A stretch of 64,000 bases of DNA from CBDFHV01 sp965247705 (GTDB lineage Bacteria; Pseudomonadota; Alphaproteobacteria; Rhodospirillales; CAMCUA01). The DNA lies in NCBI GenBank assembly GCA_965247705.1, contig CBDFHV010000054.1:1-64000 (forward strand). Reading direction: 5' to 3'. The notes beneath the pieces were generated by a model. The model was not told the origin of the DNA, made no database searches, and was given only the letters and a program-made list of their open reading frames with translations. Positions 42,121 to 50,153 of the stretch are shown here, one piece after another; position 1 is the first letter of the stretch, and every line of letters starts with the position of its first letter. Both the position numbers and the translations under genes were made by a program.

Positions 42121-44231
42121 GGGTGGGATCCTCCGCCAACATCGATGACGATGTTGCGCCTGTCGTCCAACCGAACCGTGCAGCCCGGCGGCACCACGGT
42201 TACGGTGTCATATTCCTCGACCAGCAGGGGCCCGTCTTGGGGCTCTTGGCCCAGGTCGGCGCGCCCCAGGACCGGGGTGTCCATGAAACCCGCATCGCGG
42301 CCGAAATAGGCGCGTCGGCGGCGCCCCTCCCCACCGGTGCCGGCGGGCGCCTCCGCGGCAGGGCGCGCGGCCTGGGCCTGGGGCGTGGCGATCCGCCCGG
42401 TGACCCGCATGCCGACCAGGATGATTCGTTCGCCCTGGGCCCGGTGACCGTAGGTACGCTCGTGTTCGGCCTCGAAGTCCTCGGCCAGACGATGGGTTTC
42501 CGCCGCGGTCCACACCCCGAACGGCGTGGTGACGGTCAGGTCGTGGCTCTGCCCCCAGTAGTGGAGGTCGGCCTCGACCTCGAAACTCATCTCCCCGCTG
42601 GCGTCCGCGTGGCGGGCCGCCATGGCGGCGACCTCGTCGCGAAGCCCGTTCAGGGCATCGTTGAGCGCATTGAGGGTCAATGCGTCCAGGTCGCGATAGA
42701 ACATGCGGCCCCGCTGGAACGACAGGTCGGTCGTCAACAGGCCGACGGCGGAGAAAAGACCGGGCGACGGCGGCACGATGACCGTTCTCATGCCGGCTTC
42801 GCGGGCCAGGGTGACCGCATGGACGGGCCCGCTGCCGCCGAAGGCCATCAGCGCGAATTCGCGGACGTCCCGCCCCCGCTGGGTGGTCACCGCCCGGATG
42901 GCCCCGATCATCTCGGAATTGGCGATCAAGTGAATGCCGTGGGCGGCCTCGATCAGGTCCAGTCCCAGGGGCTCGGCGACGGCATCGGTTACCGCCCGTG
43001 CCGCCAGGCCGTGATGGATGGGAAGGGCGCCGCCGGCGATCTCCTTTGGATTGAGGTATCCCAGCAAGACGTTAGCATCGGTCACCGTCGGCGCGTCGCC
43101 GCTCTGGCCATAGCAGGCCGGCCCCGGGACTGCCCCGGCGCTGCGCGGCCCAACGCGCAGGCTGCCGCCGGTGTCGATCCAGGCGATGCTGCCGCCCCCG
43201 GCCCCCACCTCCGCCACGTCGATCACCGGGACGTTGATCGGGTAGCCGCCGCCGCCGACCAGCCGCGAGGTGGCGGAAATGCCGCCGCCGACCTCGTAGT
43301 CGCGGGTGCGGGTGACGTTGCCGCCTTCGATCAATGAGGCCTTGGCGGTGGTGCCCCCCATGTCGAAGGACACCGCCTGATCGAGTCCCATGGGAGCGGC
43401 GGCGCTGCCGGCCGCCAGCACCCCCGCCGCCGGTCCCGATTCCACCATCGTCACCGGCTGCTGGGCGGCGAAGCTCAGCGGACTGAGACCGCCGCCGCAC
43501 TGCATGATGAAAACCGGCGCTTCAACGCCGCTATCTTTCAAGCGGCCGTCGAAGCGCTCCAGGTAGTTGCGGACGATGGGCTTGATGTAGGCATCGACGA
43601 CCGTAGTGCTGGTCCGTTCGTATTCGCCGATCTGGGGCAGGATTTCGGTGGCGACGGAGACTTCCAGATGGGGTGGCCGTTCGCGCAGGGCCGCGGCCAC
43701 GACCTTCTCGTGGGCGGGATTGGCGTAGCCGTTGAGCAGGCATACCGCCACCGCCTCGGCGCCGCTGGCCAGCACCCCGTCCACGGCCGCGTCCAGGGTA
43801 TCCCGATCCAATGGAGTCTGGATATCGCCCTTGGCGCCGATCCGTTCCCGCACTTCGAACACGTGGCGGCGGGGCACCAGCAACGGACGCTTGTCGTAGA
43901 ACAGATCGTAGAGGGACGGAATGCGCAGCCGCCCGATCTCCAGCACGTCGCGGAAGCCCTCGGTGGTGATCAAGGCGCAACGGGCGCCGGCACCCTGGAG
44001 GATGGCGTTGGTGGCCACGGTCGTCGCGTGAACTACCTCGCCGATGCTGTTCAAGGTTCCGGTCAGATCGGCCATGGCCTCGGCCAGGCCGTCGACCACG
44101 GCGCGGCTGTAGTCGTCGGGCGTCGACAGCAGTTTGCGCACGATCGTGCGGCCGCCAGCTGTGGTCAGCACCACGTCGGTGAAGGTGCCGCCAATGTCCA
44201 CGCCTGCCCGAACCGGTGTCGCTGCGTCCAT
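42117..44231 (-). CDS. hyuA: hydantoinase A / oxoprolinase-type subunit
   Basis: A 704-residue HyuA. It opens with the actin-like ATPase motif RAGVDIGGTFTDVVL, then TTVATNAILQGAGARCALITT, the central PVFIMQCGGGLSPL, SFDMGGTTAKASLI and FGGSGPVHAVTLAREAG. It hydrolyses ATP to drive ring opening or carboxylation of the substrate with HyuB. ATG 44231 was chosen over an in-frame ATG 51 bp upstream because GGGGAT precedes it and the DIGGTFTD motif then sits near the N-terminus. It is divergent from the GntR gene, which probably regulates it. Confidence 0.93.
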   Translation of the reverse strand: MDAATPVRAGVDIGGTFTDVVLTTAGGRTIVRKLLSTPDDYSRAVVDGLAEAMADLTGTLNSIGEVVHATTVATNAILQGAGARCALITTEGFRDVLEIGRLRIPSLYDLFYDKRPLLVPRRHVFEVRERIGAKGDIQTPLDRDTLDAAVDGVLASGAEAVAVCLLNGYANPAHEKVVAAALRERPPHLEVSVATEILPQIGEYERTSTTVVDAYIKPIVRNYLERFDGRLKDSGVEAPVFIMQCGGGLSPLSFAAQQPVTMVESGPAAGVLAAGSAAAPMGLDQAVSFDMGGTTAKASLIEGGNVTRTRDYEVGGGISATSRLVGGGGYPINVPVIDVAEVGAGGGSIAWIDTGGSLRVGPRSAGAVPGPACYGQSGDAPTVTDANVLLGYLNPKEIAGGALPIHHGLAARAVTDAVAEPLGLDLIEAAHGIHLIANSEMIGAIRAVTTQRGRDVREFALMAFGGSGPVHAVTLAREAGMRTVIVPPSPGLFSAVGLLTTDLSFQRGRMFYRDLDALTLNALNDALNGLRDEVAAMAARHADASGEMSFEVEADLHYWGQSHDLTVTTPFGVWTAAETHRLAEDFEAEHERTYGHRAQGERIILVGMRVTGRIATPQAQAARPAAEAPAGTGGEGRRRRAYFGRDAGFMDTPVLGRADLGQEPQDGPLLVEEYDTVTVVPPGCTVRLDDRRNIVIDVGGGSHP

Positions 44232-44279
44232 CCGATATCCCCGCCCTGTCCCTTGCCGTCGTCTCTGTGACGCTGGATA

Positions 44280-44297
44280 CAAACTTTATTTTGTTTG
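44280..44297. promoter_or_regulatory. AT-rich inverted repeat, candidate GntR operator
   Basis: CAAAC (44280-44284), spacer TTTATTTT, GTTTG (44293-44297) form an inverted repeat in the AT-rich middle of the 168-bp region between hyuA and the GntR-type gene. GntR-family regulators commonly bind short palindromes between their own gene and the target operon. The assignment is by position and symmetry only. Confidence 0.45.
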
Positions 44298-44399
44298 CAT
44301 AAAATCTGCAATGCGGCGGCGGTTGATTTGTCGGAACATCCGTGCGAGAGGAGGAGGCTTCGCCCCACCGCGAAGTCGTCCGAAAGGACCGTTCCGCCC

Positions 44400-45152
44400 A
44401 TGTCCAGGTCCCCATCGCCCCAGGCCAAGACATCCCTCGTGGATGCCGCCACCGAACGCATTCGCGACAAAATTCTCGACCTTTCCCTGCCGCCGGGCCA
44501 AGCCATCAACAGCGCCTGGTTGGTGAAACACCTGAAACTGAGCCGGACGCCGATCCGCGAGGCCCTCAACCGGCTCGCCGCCGAGGGCTTGATCCGTTTC
44601 GAGGCCAACCACGGGGTCTTCGTCCATCCCCTGGACGTCAACGAGATCACCCAGCTTATGGAGGTCTACGGGATCGCGGAGCGCATCTCCGCCCATTTCT
44701 GCGATTTCAACGACCGGGGGCTGTTGAAGGAAGTGGCCGACATGCAGGCCCGCCAACAGCAATCGGTTGCCGCCCACCGCTACCTGGACGCCAGCCACTG
44801 GAACGCCCGATTCCGAAGCCGTATCGCCGAGTCCTCGGGTAACCATCACCTGATCGAGTTCTACCGCCGCACGGTCAACCATACCCGCCGCCTGAGCTGC
44901 CTGATCTATTCGATGGAGGCCCGGGATCCGGACTACTACGCGGCGCAGATCCGCATGCTCGAGGGCCTGCATCAAGACATCGAACACGCCATCTCCCGTC
45001 GCGACCGGGCACGGCTGGTCGACGTCTTGACCCACCAGACCGAGGTTTTTCGAGGCCGTATCGCCTGGGTATTCCGTCACGGCCGGGACAATGGATTTCC
45101 CATTGCGGTGCCGCTATCGGAAAACGTGAACGCAACCCCGAAGGAGGAATGA
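44400..45152 (+). CDS. GntR-family (FadR/FCD type) transcriptional regulator
   Basis: A 250-residue regulator; ATG 44400 follows AAGGA. The N-terminal winged HTH has AATERIRDKILDLSLPPGQAI, SRTPIREALNRLAAEGLI and the wing RFEANHGVFVHPLD. The C-terminal FCD-type helical domain has metal-binding type residues (DASHWNARFRSRIAESSGNHHL, HTRRLSCLIYSM). It is probably controlled by a carboxylate substrate of the adjoining catabolic genes. It is divergent from hyuAB and only 4 bp upstream of the Ldh-family gene, so both flanking operons are candidate targets. Confidence 0.9.
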   Translation: MSRSPSPQAKTSLVDAATERIRDKILDLSLPPGQAINSAWLVKHLKLSRTPIREALNRLAAEGLIRFEANHGVFVHPLDVNEITQLMEVYGIAERISAHFCDFNDRGLLKEVADMQARQQQSVAAHRYLDASHWNARFRSRIAESSGNHHLIEFYRRTVNHTRRLSCLIYSMEARDPDYYAAQIRMLEGLHQDIEHAISRRDRARLVDVLTHQTEVFRGRIAWVFRHGRDNGFPIAVPLSENVNATPKEE

Positions 45153-45156
45153 ATCC

Positions 45157-46167
45157 ATGCCCGTTACCATGACCCTCGACGACGCCCACGCCCTGGTCCG
45201 CGACGTCCTGACGGCCGCCGGCGCCAGCGCGACCAACGCCGGCCACGTTGCCGACAACATCCTGGCCGCCGAGGCGGCCGGCGTGACATCCCACGGGCTC
45301 AACTGGGTGGCGCCGTTCGCCGATCACGTGGCCCATGGCAAGGTGGACGGCCGCGCCGAGCCCTCTGTGACCCAGGTCTCGCCGGCGGGGTTGGTGGTGG
45401 ACGCGCGCAAGGGTTTCGCCCAGGCGGCTATTCCCACGGGCCTGGATCGGCTGATTCCCCTGGCCCGGGAGACCGGGATCGCCGCCATGGCGGTGACCAA
45501 CTCGGGAAACTGCTTGCTGGTGGGCGACTACATCGGGCGGGTGGCGGCCCAAGGCCTGGTTGCCTTCGCCTATGTAAACTCGCCCAAGGCCATGGCTGCC
45601 TGGGGCGGCTCCAAGGCGGTCCTCGGGACCAATCCCATGGCATTCGGCTGCCCGCGCAAGGACGGCCCGCCGATGGTGCTGGATCTTTCTTCCAGCAAGG
45701 TGGCGCGCAGCGAGATCCGCCTCGCCATGCAGGAGGTTCACGAGATCCCGCTCGGCTGGGCCCAGGACAAGGATGGCAAGCCCACCACCGATCCCAAGGC
45801 CGCCTGGGAGGGCTCGATGCTCCCCTTCGGCGACTACAAGGGCTATGGCATCGCGCTGATGATCAACCTCATGGCCGGCGCCATGACCGGCGCCCTGTTC
45901 AGCCACGAGGCCGCAGGCTACCTGGGCGACGATATGACGCCGCCGGGCACCGGTCAGTTCTTCATCGCCTTCCGGCCGGAGCCCTTCGGCGGCCCCGGCG
46001 TCCTCGACCGGATCGAGCAGCTTTTCCAAACCATCCTGTCGGAGGAGGGCGTACAGCTTCCCGGCGACAAGCGGCTCGCCAACCGGGCACGGACCGAAAA
46101 GGACGGCATTCAGGTGGCGGACGCCATCCATGGGGAGCTCCTGAAGCGGGCGGGCCGGGCGTCGTGA
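45157..46167 (+). CDS. Ldh-family (type 2 malate/L-lactate) dehydrogenase
   Basis: A 336-residue NAD(P)-dependent oxidoreductase of the YlbC/YjmC type (malate, L-lactate, ureidoglycolate or sugar-acid dehydrogenases). Family segments: AAEAAGVTSHGLNWV, IAAMAVTNSGNCLLVGDYI, AWGGSKAVLGTNPMAFGCPR, VLDLSSSKVARSEI and MLPFGDYKGYGIALMINLMAG. The usual catalytic His region (SHG) is present. ATG 45157 has a strong AAGGAGGAATG site. It is translationally coupled to the next gene by a GTGA overlap. Confidence 0.9.
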   Translation: MPVTMTLDDAHALVRDVLTAAGASATNAGHVADNILAAEAAGVTSHGLNWVAPFADHVAHGKVDGRAEPSVTQVSPAGLVVDARKGFAQAAIPTGLDRLIPLARETGIAAMAVTNSGNCLLVGDYIGRVAAQGLVAFAYVNSPKAMAAWGGSKAVLGTNPMAFGCPRKDGPPMVLDLSSSKVARSEIRLAMQEVHEIPLGWAQDKDGKPTTDPKAAWEGSMLPFGDYKGYGIALMINLMAGAMTGALFSHEAAGYLGDDMTPPGTGQFFIAFRPEPFGGPGVLDRIEQLFQTILSEEGVQLPGDKRLANRARTEKDGIQVADAIHGELLKRAGRAS

Positions 46168-47024
46168 CCACGTGGCGGCAGGCGTTGGCGAACGAGACGC
46201 CCCTTATTCTGCCGGTCGCCCACGACGCCCTGACGGCGCGACTGATCGCCCAGGCCGGGTTCTCCGCCTTTGCCGTCGGCGGCTTCGCCGTGGCCGGATG
46301 CCGCCATGGCCTGCCCGACGTGGGCTTGATGAGCTTCGGCGAGATGCGGGACGGCATGGCCCCCATCCTGGAGACATCGACCCTGCCGGTCCTGGTGGAC
46401 GCGGACGACGGCTATGGGGACGTGAAGAATGTGGCCCGAACGGTCCGCGCCTACGAAACCATGGGGGCCGCGGCCTTGCTGCTGGAGGATCAGGTCAGCC
46501 CCAAGCGTTGCGGCCATATGGCGGGCAAATCGGTGATTCCCCCCGACGCCATGGAAGCTAAGATCCGGGCCGCGGTCGACGCCCGCCGCAACGCGGACAC
46601 CTTTCTGATCGCGCGAACCGACGCGCGCGCGGTGCACGGCCTTGACGACGCCTTGGAGCGAGCCCGCCGCTACCTGGCGGCCGGCGCCGACGGCCTGTTC
46701 GTCGAGGCGCCGGAATCGGAAGCGGAGCTGGCCACCGTGGGGTCCGCCTTTCCCGGCGTCCCCCAGCTCGCCAACATGCTGGAGGACGGCCGCACGCCCC
46801 CGATGGCGCCGGATCGCCTCGCTGAACTGGGCTTCGCCATGGTGGCCTATCCGGTCACCCTTCTGTTCCGCATGGTGCGGGCGGCGGAGGATGCCTTGAA
46901 GGCCTTGCGCCGGGGCGAACTCGCGTCGCCGGAGGACCGGATCGGCTTCGGCCGGTTCCAGGAGATCGTCGGCTTGCCGGACTGGTCGGCCCTGGAGGAC
47001 GCCACAGAGACCGATGGAACTTGA
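46164..47024 (+). CDS. isocitrate lyase / PEP mutase family enzyme
   Basis: A 286-residue TIM-barrel enzyme of the ICL/PEPM superfamily starting at GTG 46164. Metal-binding DADDGYGDVKNVARTV, catalytic loop LEDQVSPKRCGHMAGK with the KRCGH motif of C-C lyases (isocitrate or 2-methylisocitrate lyase, oxaloacetate decarboxylase), and LIARTDARAVHGLDDALERA. A lyase acting on a 2-hydroxy acid is more likely than a phosphonate mutase because of KRCGH. With the Ldh-family enzyme upstream it could act on the next intermediate of a hydroxy-acid pathway. Confidence 0.9.
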   Translation: MTTWRQALANETPLILPVAHDALTARLIAQAGFSAFAVGGFAVAGCRHGLPDVGLMSFGEMRDGMAPILETSTLPVLVDADDGYGDVKNVARTVRAYETMGAAALLLEDQVSPKRCGHMAGKSVIPPDAMEAKIRAAVDARRNADTFLIARTDARAVHGLDDALERARRYLAAGADGLFVEAPESEAELATVGSAFPGVPQLANMLEDGRTPPMAPDRLAELGFAMVAYPVTLLFRMVRAAEDALKALRRGELASPEDRIGFGRFQEIVGLPDWSALEDATETDGT

Positions 47025-47056
47025 GGCTATACGGGACCGCGCTATACCCCGCCGCC

Positions 47057-48250
47057 CTATCCCAGCAGCCCCCGCGCGGCAAGCGACCGCATGAGCGCGC
47101 CGATGCCTCCTTCCCACGGGGGCAGGTCGCAACTCAGTCGGACCGTGTTGCGCAGGGTGCCCAGGGGATCGGCGGCGATCTCGACCACGTCCCCCACATG
47201 GTGGGTGAAGCCCTGTCCCGGCGCCCCCCGGTCCTGAGTGGGCGCGAACATTGTGCCGGTGAAGAGGACGAAGCCGTCCGGATACTGATGGTTCTCGTTG
47301 GCGGTCTGGGCGATCAGGTCGAGCACGTCGCGGCTGATCTCGGACATGGCGCTACCATCGGTGAGTTCGAAGCCGTCCTCGCCGGAGACCCTCAGGCGCA
47401 CCGCGCAATTTCGAACGTCGTCGACGCCGAAGGTGTCATCCAGCAGACGGATGAAGGGGCCGACGGCGCAGGAGCCGTTGTTGTCCTTGGCCTTGCTGAG
47501 GAGCAGGGCGCTGCGGCCCTCGAAATCCCGCAAGTTGACGTCGTTGCCCAGGGTGGCTCCGACCAGTTGGCCAGCGGCGCTCGCCACCAGAACCACCTCC
47601 GGCTCCGGGTTGTTCCAGGTGGACTTGGGATGAATGCCGACCCCGGCCCCGAAGCCGACACTGGCCAGCACCGGGCATTTGGTGAACACCTCCGCGTCGG
47701 GGCCGATGCCCACTTCCAGGTATTGGGACCATAGCCCCTGCGCCACCAGGGTTTCCTTGAGACGGTCGGCTTCGGGGGAGCCGGGCTTCACCGTCGCCAC
47801 GTCGCCGCCAATGTCTGCGGTAAGCTGGCTGCGGATGTCGTCGGCCCGGGTCGGGTCGCCCTTGGCCCGCTCCTCGATCACCCGTTCGAGCAGACTGCGG
47901 GCAAAGGTGACGCCGGCCGCCTTGACGACCTGCAGATCGATGGGCGCCAGAAGGTAGGGACGCCCGGGATCGGGCGCCTCGGCCAGGGAATTCTCCAGCA
48001 CATCTTTCAGGGCGCCGACATGCCGGACGCCTTCGGTCGCCCGCGCCACGGCCAGGGGGTCGTTCGCGTTGCACAAGGCGGAACATGTCGCCGTCACTCG
48101 GGTGATGTCGTGGACGCCGTCGTCGCGAAACGACACCACGGCGGGGCCGCCCGGCATGCCATCGGTCGCCGGCACCCAGGCCCGGCCAATCAGGGTGCCG
48201 GCGTATCCGTCCTTGGGCAGAAAGGCCCGTTCCACTTCACCGGCTATCAT
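47057..48250 (-). CDS. fumarylacetoacetate hydrolase (FAH) family enzyme
   Basis: A 397-residue FAH-fold protein. The C-terminal catalytic domain has FTKCPVLASVGFGAGVGIHPKS, NNPEPEVVLV with the metal-binding Glu residues, GATLGNDVNLRDFEGRSALLL and CAVGPFIRLLDD. Some long FAH-family members are 2-keto-3-deoxy-sugar-acid dehydratases, and pairing with an SMP-30 lactonase is common for those. It ends the three-gene minus-strand operon. ATG 48250 lies 6 bp after the SMP-30 stop. It is convergent with the ICL/PEPM gene. Confidence 0.87.
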   Translation of the reverse strand: MIAGEVERAFLPKDGYAGTLIGRAWVPATDGMPGGPAVVSFRDDGVHDITRVTATCSALCNANDPLAVARATEGVRHVGALKDVLENSLAEAPDPGRPYLLAPIDLQVVKAAGVTFARSLLERVIEERAKGDPTRADDIRSQLTADIGGDVATVKPGSPEADRLKETLVAQGLWSQYLEVGIGPDAEVFTKCPVLASVGFGAGVGIHPKSTWNNPEPEVVLVASAAGQLVGATLGNDVNLRDFEGRSALLLSKAKDNNGSCAVGPFIRLLDDTFGVDDVRNCAVRLRVSGEDGFELTDGSAMSEISRDVLDLIAQTANENHQYPDGFVLFTGTMFAPTQDRGAPGQGFTHHVGDVVEIAADPLGTLRNTVRLSCDLPPWEGGIGALMRSLAARGLLG

Positions 48251-48256
48251 TGGGCC

Positions 48257-49135
48257 CTATCCATCGAATTCGTCGGCCGGCAGTCCACGCACCCCGGGGC
48301 GAACGGCGAACAGGCCGCCGGCCAGGGGCTCGCGCTCCAGGGCCGCGGCGTCGAGCCGCTGCCGGGCCGAGGTGATGTATAGGATGTCCATGTTCTCCCC
48401 CCCGAAGGCGCAGCTGGTGACGCTCGACACGGGCAGCCGGATCACCCGGTCGACTTTGCCGTCCGGGGCGAACCGGGTGACCCGATAGCCACCGTAGTGG
48501 GCGACCCACAGGCAGCCGTCGGCGTCAGTGGTCATGCCGTCGGGCTTGCCGTCCTCCTTGGGGATTTCCAGGTGGATGGACCGCTCGCCCAGTGTTCCGT
48601 CGTCATGCAGCGGGAACCGGTAGATCGAGCTGCGGCGGGTATCGGTGTGGTACATGGTCTTGCCGTCGGGGGAGAAGGCAGGGCCGTTGGTGATGGTGTA
48701 GCCATCGGCCATGGGGCGCCAGCTTCCGTCCGGGTCCAACCGATAGAGGACGCCGATGGGTGGATCTCCCGCCTTATGCATGGTGCCGGCCCAGAAGCGC
48801 CCGGCCAGATCGCACTTGCCGTCGTTGAAGCGGGTGTCCGGGCGGTCGGCCTCGGGGCCGCCCAGGGATTCGATCTCGGTCGGATTATCACCCAGAAAGA
48901 CCAGTCCGCTCTTCATGCCGGCGACGAAGCCTCCCGACCGGCGGCGGGCCATACAGCCGATGGATTCTGGCATTTGCCAAGAAGTCCGTTCACCCGACTC
49001 CACGTGCAGCCGATGCACCCCGTGACCAAGGACGTCCAACCAGTAGAGCGCCTCCTCGTCGGCCACCCACAACGGACCCTCGCCCAATTGGGCCTTCGCG
49101 TCCCAAATGCATTCGACCCCGGACACGGCGTTCAC
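48257..49135 (-). CDS. SMP-30 / gluconolactonase-family protein
   Basis: A 292-residue six-bladed propeller with the SMP-30 signatures: AQLGEGPLWVADEEALYWLD (Glu metal ligand), RFNDGKCDLAGRFWAGTMH, TITNGPAFSPDGKTMYHTDT (Asn ligand), KPDGMTTDADGCLWVAHYGG (Asp ligand). Members hydrolyse sugar lactones with a divalent metal. The ATG overlaps the stop of the upstream amidohydrolase gene as ATGA, and it is followed at 6 bp by the FAH-family gene. It is cytoplasmic, with no signal peptide. Confidence 0.92.
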   Translation of the reverse strand: MNAVSGVECIWDAKAQLGEGPLWVADEEALYWLDVLGHGVHRLHVESGERTSWQMPESIGCMARRRSGGFVAGMKSGLVFLGDNPTEIESLGGPEADRPDTRFNDGKCDLAGRFWAGTMHKAGDPPIGVLYRLDPDGSWRPMADGYTITNGPAFSPDGKTMYHTDTRRSSIYRFPLHDDGTLGERSIHLEIPKEDGKPDGMTTDADGCLWVAHYGGYRVTRFAPDGKVDRVIRLPVSSVTSCAFGGENMDILYITSARQRLDAAALEREPLAGGLFAVRPGVRGLPADEFDG

Positions 49136-49998
49136 CGGCGCGCCTGGGAGCGGGCGTAGTCCGCGATCACCCGGGCCAGCTTGCCCATGTTGGCCTGGGT
49201 CTCGGCGAGCCGGTCGTTGGGCTCCAGAGTCGTCTCGTCCATGTACATGTCCTTGCGGATCTCCAGCATCATGCTGTGGCGGCCGCCCGCCGGGTCCGCG
49301 TAGGCGCGGATCAGGTGCTCGCCCTTGTTGAAGCCGTCCACCTCCACCTGATAGCCGTAACTCTTCAGGGCCTCGCGGACGATGTTCGTATACTCCGGCG
49401 AGCAGGTGGTGCCATCGAGGGTGCCGATCTCCATCTCCGGGCGCAGGGTGCCTTCGCCTTCGGGCGAGTTGGGCGTCGCCCGGGTGCGATTGGCGTGGCA
49501 GTTGAAGTGATAGACCACCCCATGGCTGTCATGCAGGCGGTCGATGGTGTTGGCCAGGTCGTCCTGGTAGGGACGCCAATAGGTCTCGATCCTGTGCTCG
49601 ACCTCCGCCACCGACAGCTTGCGGTCGTAGAGCTTCAGGTCCGGCGGGCCCTTGCTCCAGATCAGGCCGTTGCCGCGACTGCCCCGCTCGCCCACCTTGA
49701 TCGGATGGGGCCACGGCGCGTCCAGCATGCGCTGATCGATATCCTGTTCGGACCGGTTGGGATCCACGTAACCGCGGTGATAGAGGGCTTCCAGCAGCAC
49801 CGCCCCGGCCGCGGGCACGTCCTTGAACACCTGATGGATGTAATTGTCGACCCCGGAGCCGCGCAGGGTCTGGGCGTCGGGGAGACAGTTCCAGTCGTCG
49901 GGGATGTAAAGACCGCTGTGCGGCGAATCGAACACCGCCGGGGCCTCGGGCCCCTCGGCCGGATGATGGATCATGACGTTCTCGATGACCCGCGTCAT
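49132..49998 (-). CDS. N-formylglutamate amidohydrolase family protein
   Basis: A 288-residue HutG-like zinc hydrolase: FDSPHSGLYIPDDW (His ligand), DNYIHQVFKDVPAAGAVLLEA, DPNRSEQDIDQRML, GLIWSKG, VVYHFNCHANR (His ligand) and SMMLEIRKDMYM. Family enzymes release formate from N-formylglutamate at the end of one histidine degradation route, but paralogues outside hut operons act on other N-acyl amino acids. No hut genes are nearby. ATG 49998 follows GAGGGAGAG. It leads the operon with SMP-30 and FAH genes and is divergent from the second hyuB. Confidence 0.9.
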   Translation of the reverse strand: MTRVIENVMIHHPAEGPEAPAVFDSPHSGLYIPDDWNCLPDAQTLRGSGVDNYIHQVFKDVPAAGAVLLEALYHRGYVDPNRSEQDIDQRMLDAPWPHPIKVGERGSRGNGLIWSKGPPDLKLYDRKLSVAEVEHRIETYWRPYQDDLANTIDRLHDSHGVVYHFNCHANRTRATPNSPEGEGTLRPEMEIGTLDGTTCSPEYTNIVREALKSYGYQVEVDGFNKGEHLIRAYADPAGGRHSMMLEIRKDMYMDETTLEPNDRLAETQANMGKLARVIADYARSQARR

Positions 49999-50153
49999 GG
50001 ACGCTCTCCCTCGTTCTTATGCGGCGGCATCCCGACCATCCATCGTTTTGCCTGCCCGTGCAACCGGACACCCCGCCCCCGGACCTTTGACTTGGTAGAC
50101 TGGGACCTTCTACGGTTTCGTTCCGCGCGCGGCGAACCCTGGAGACCCACCCC

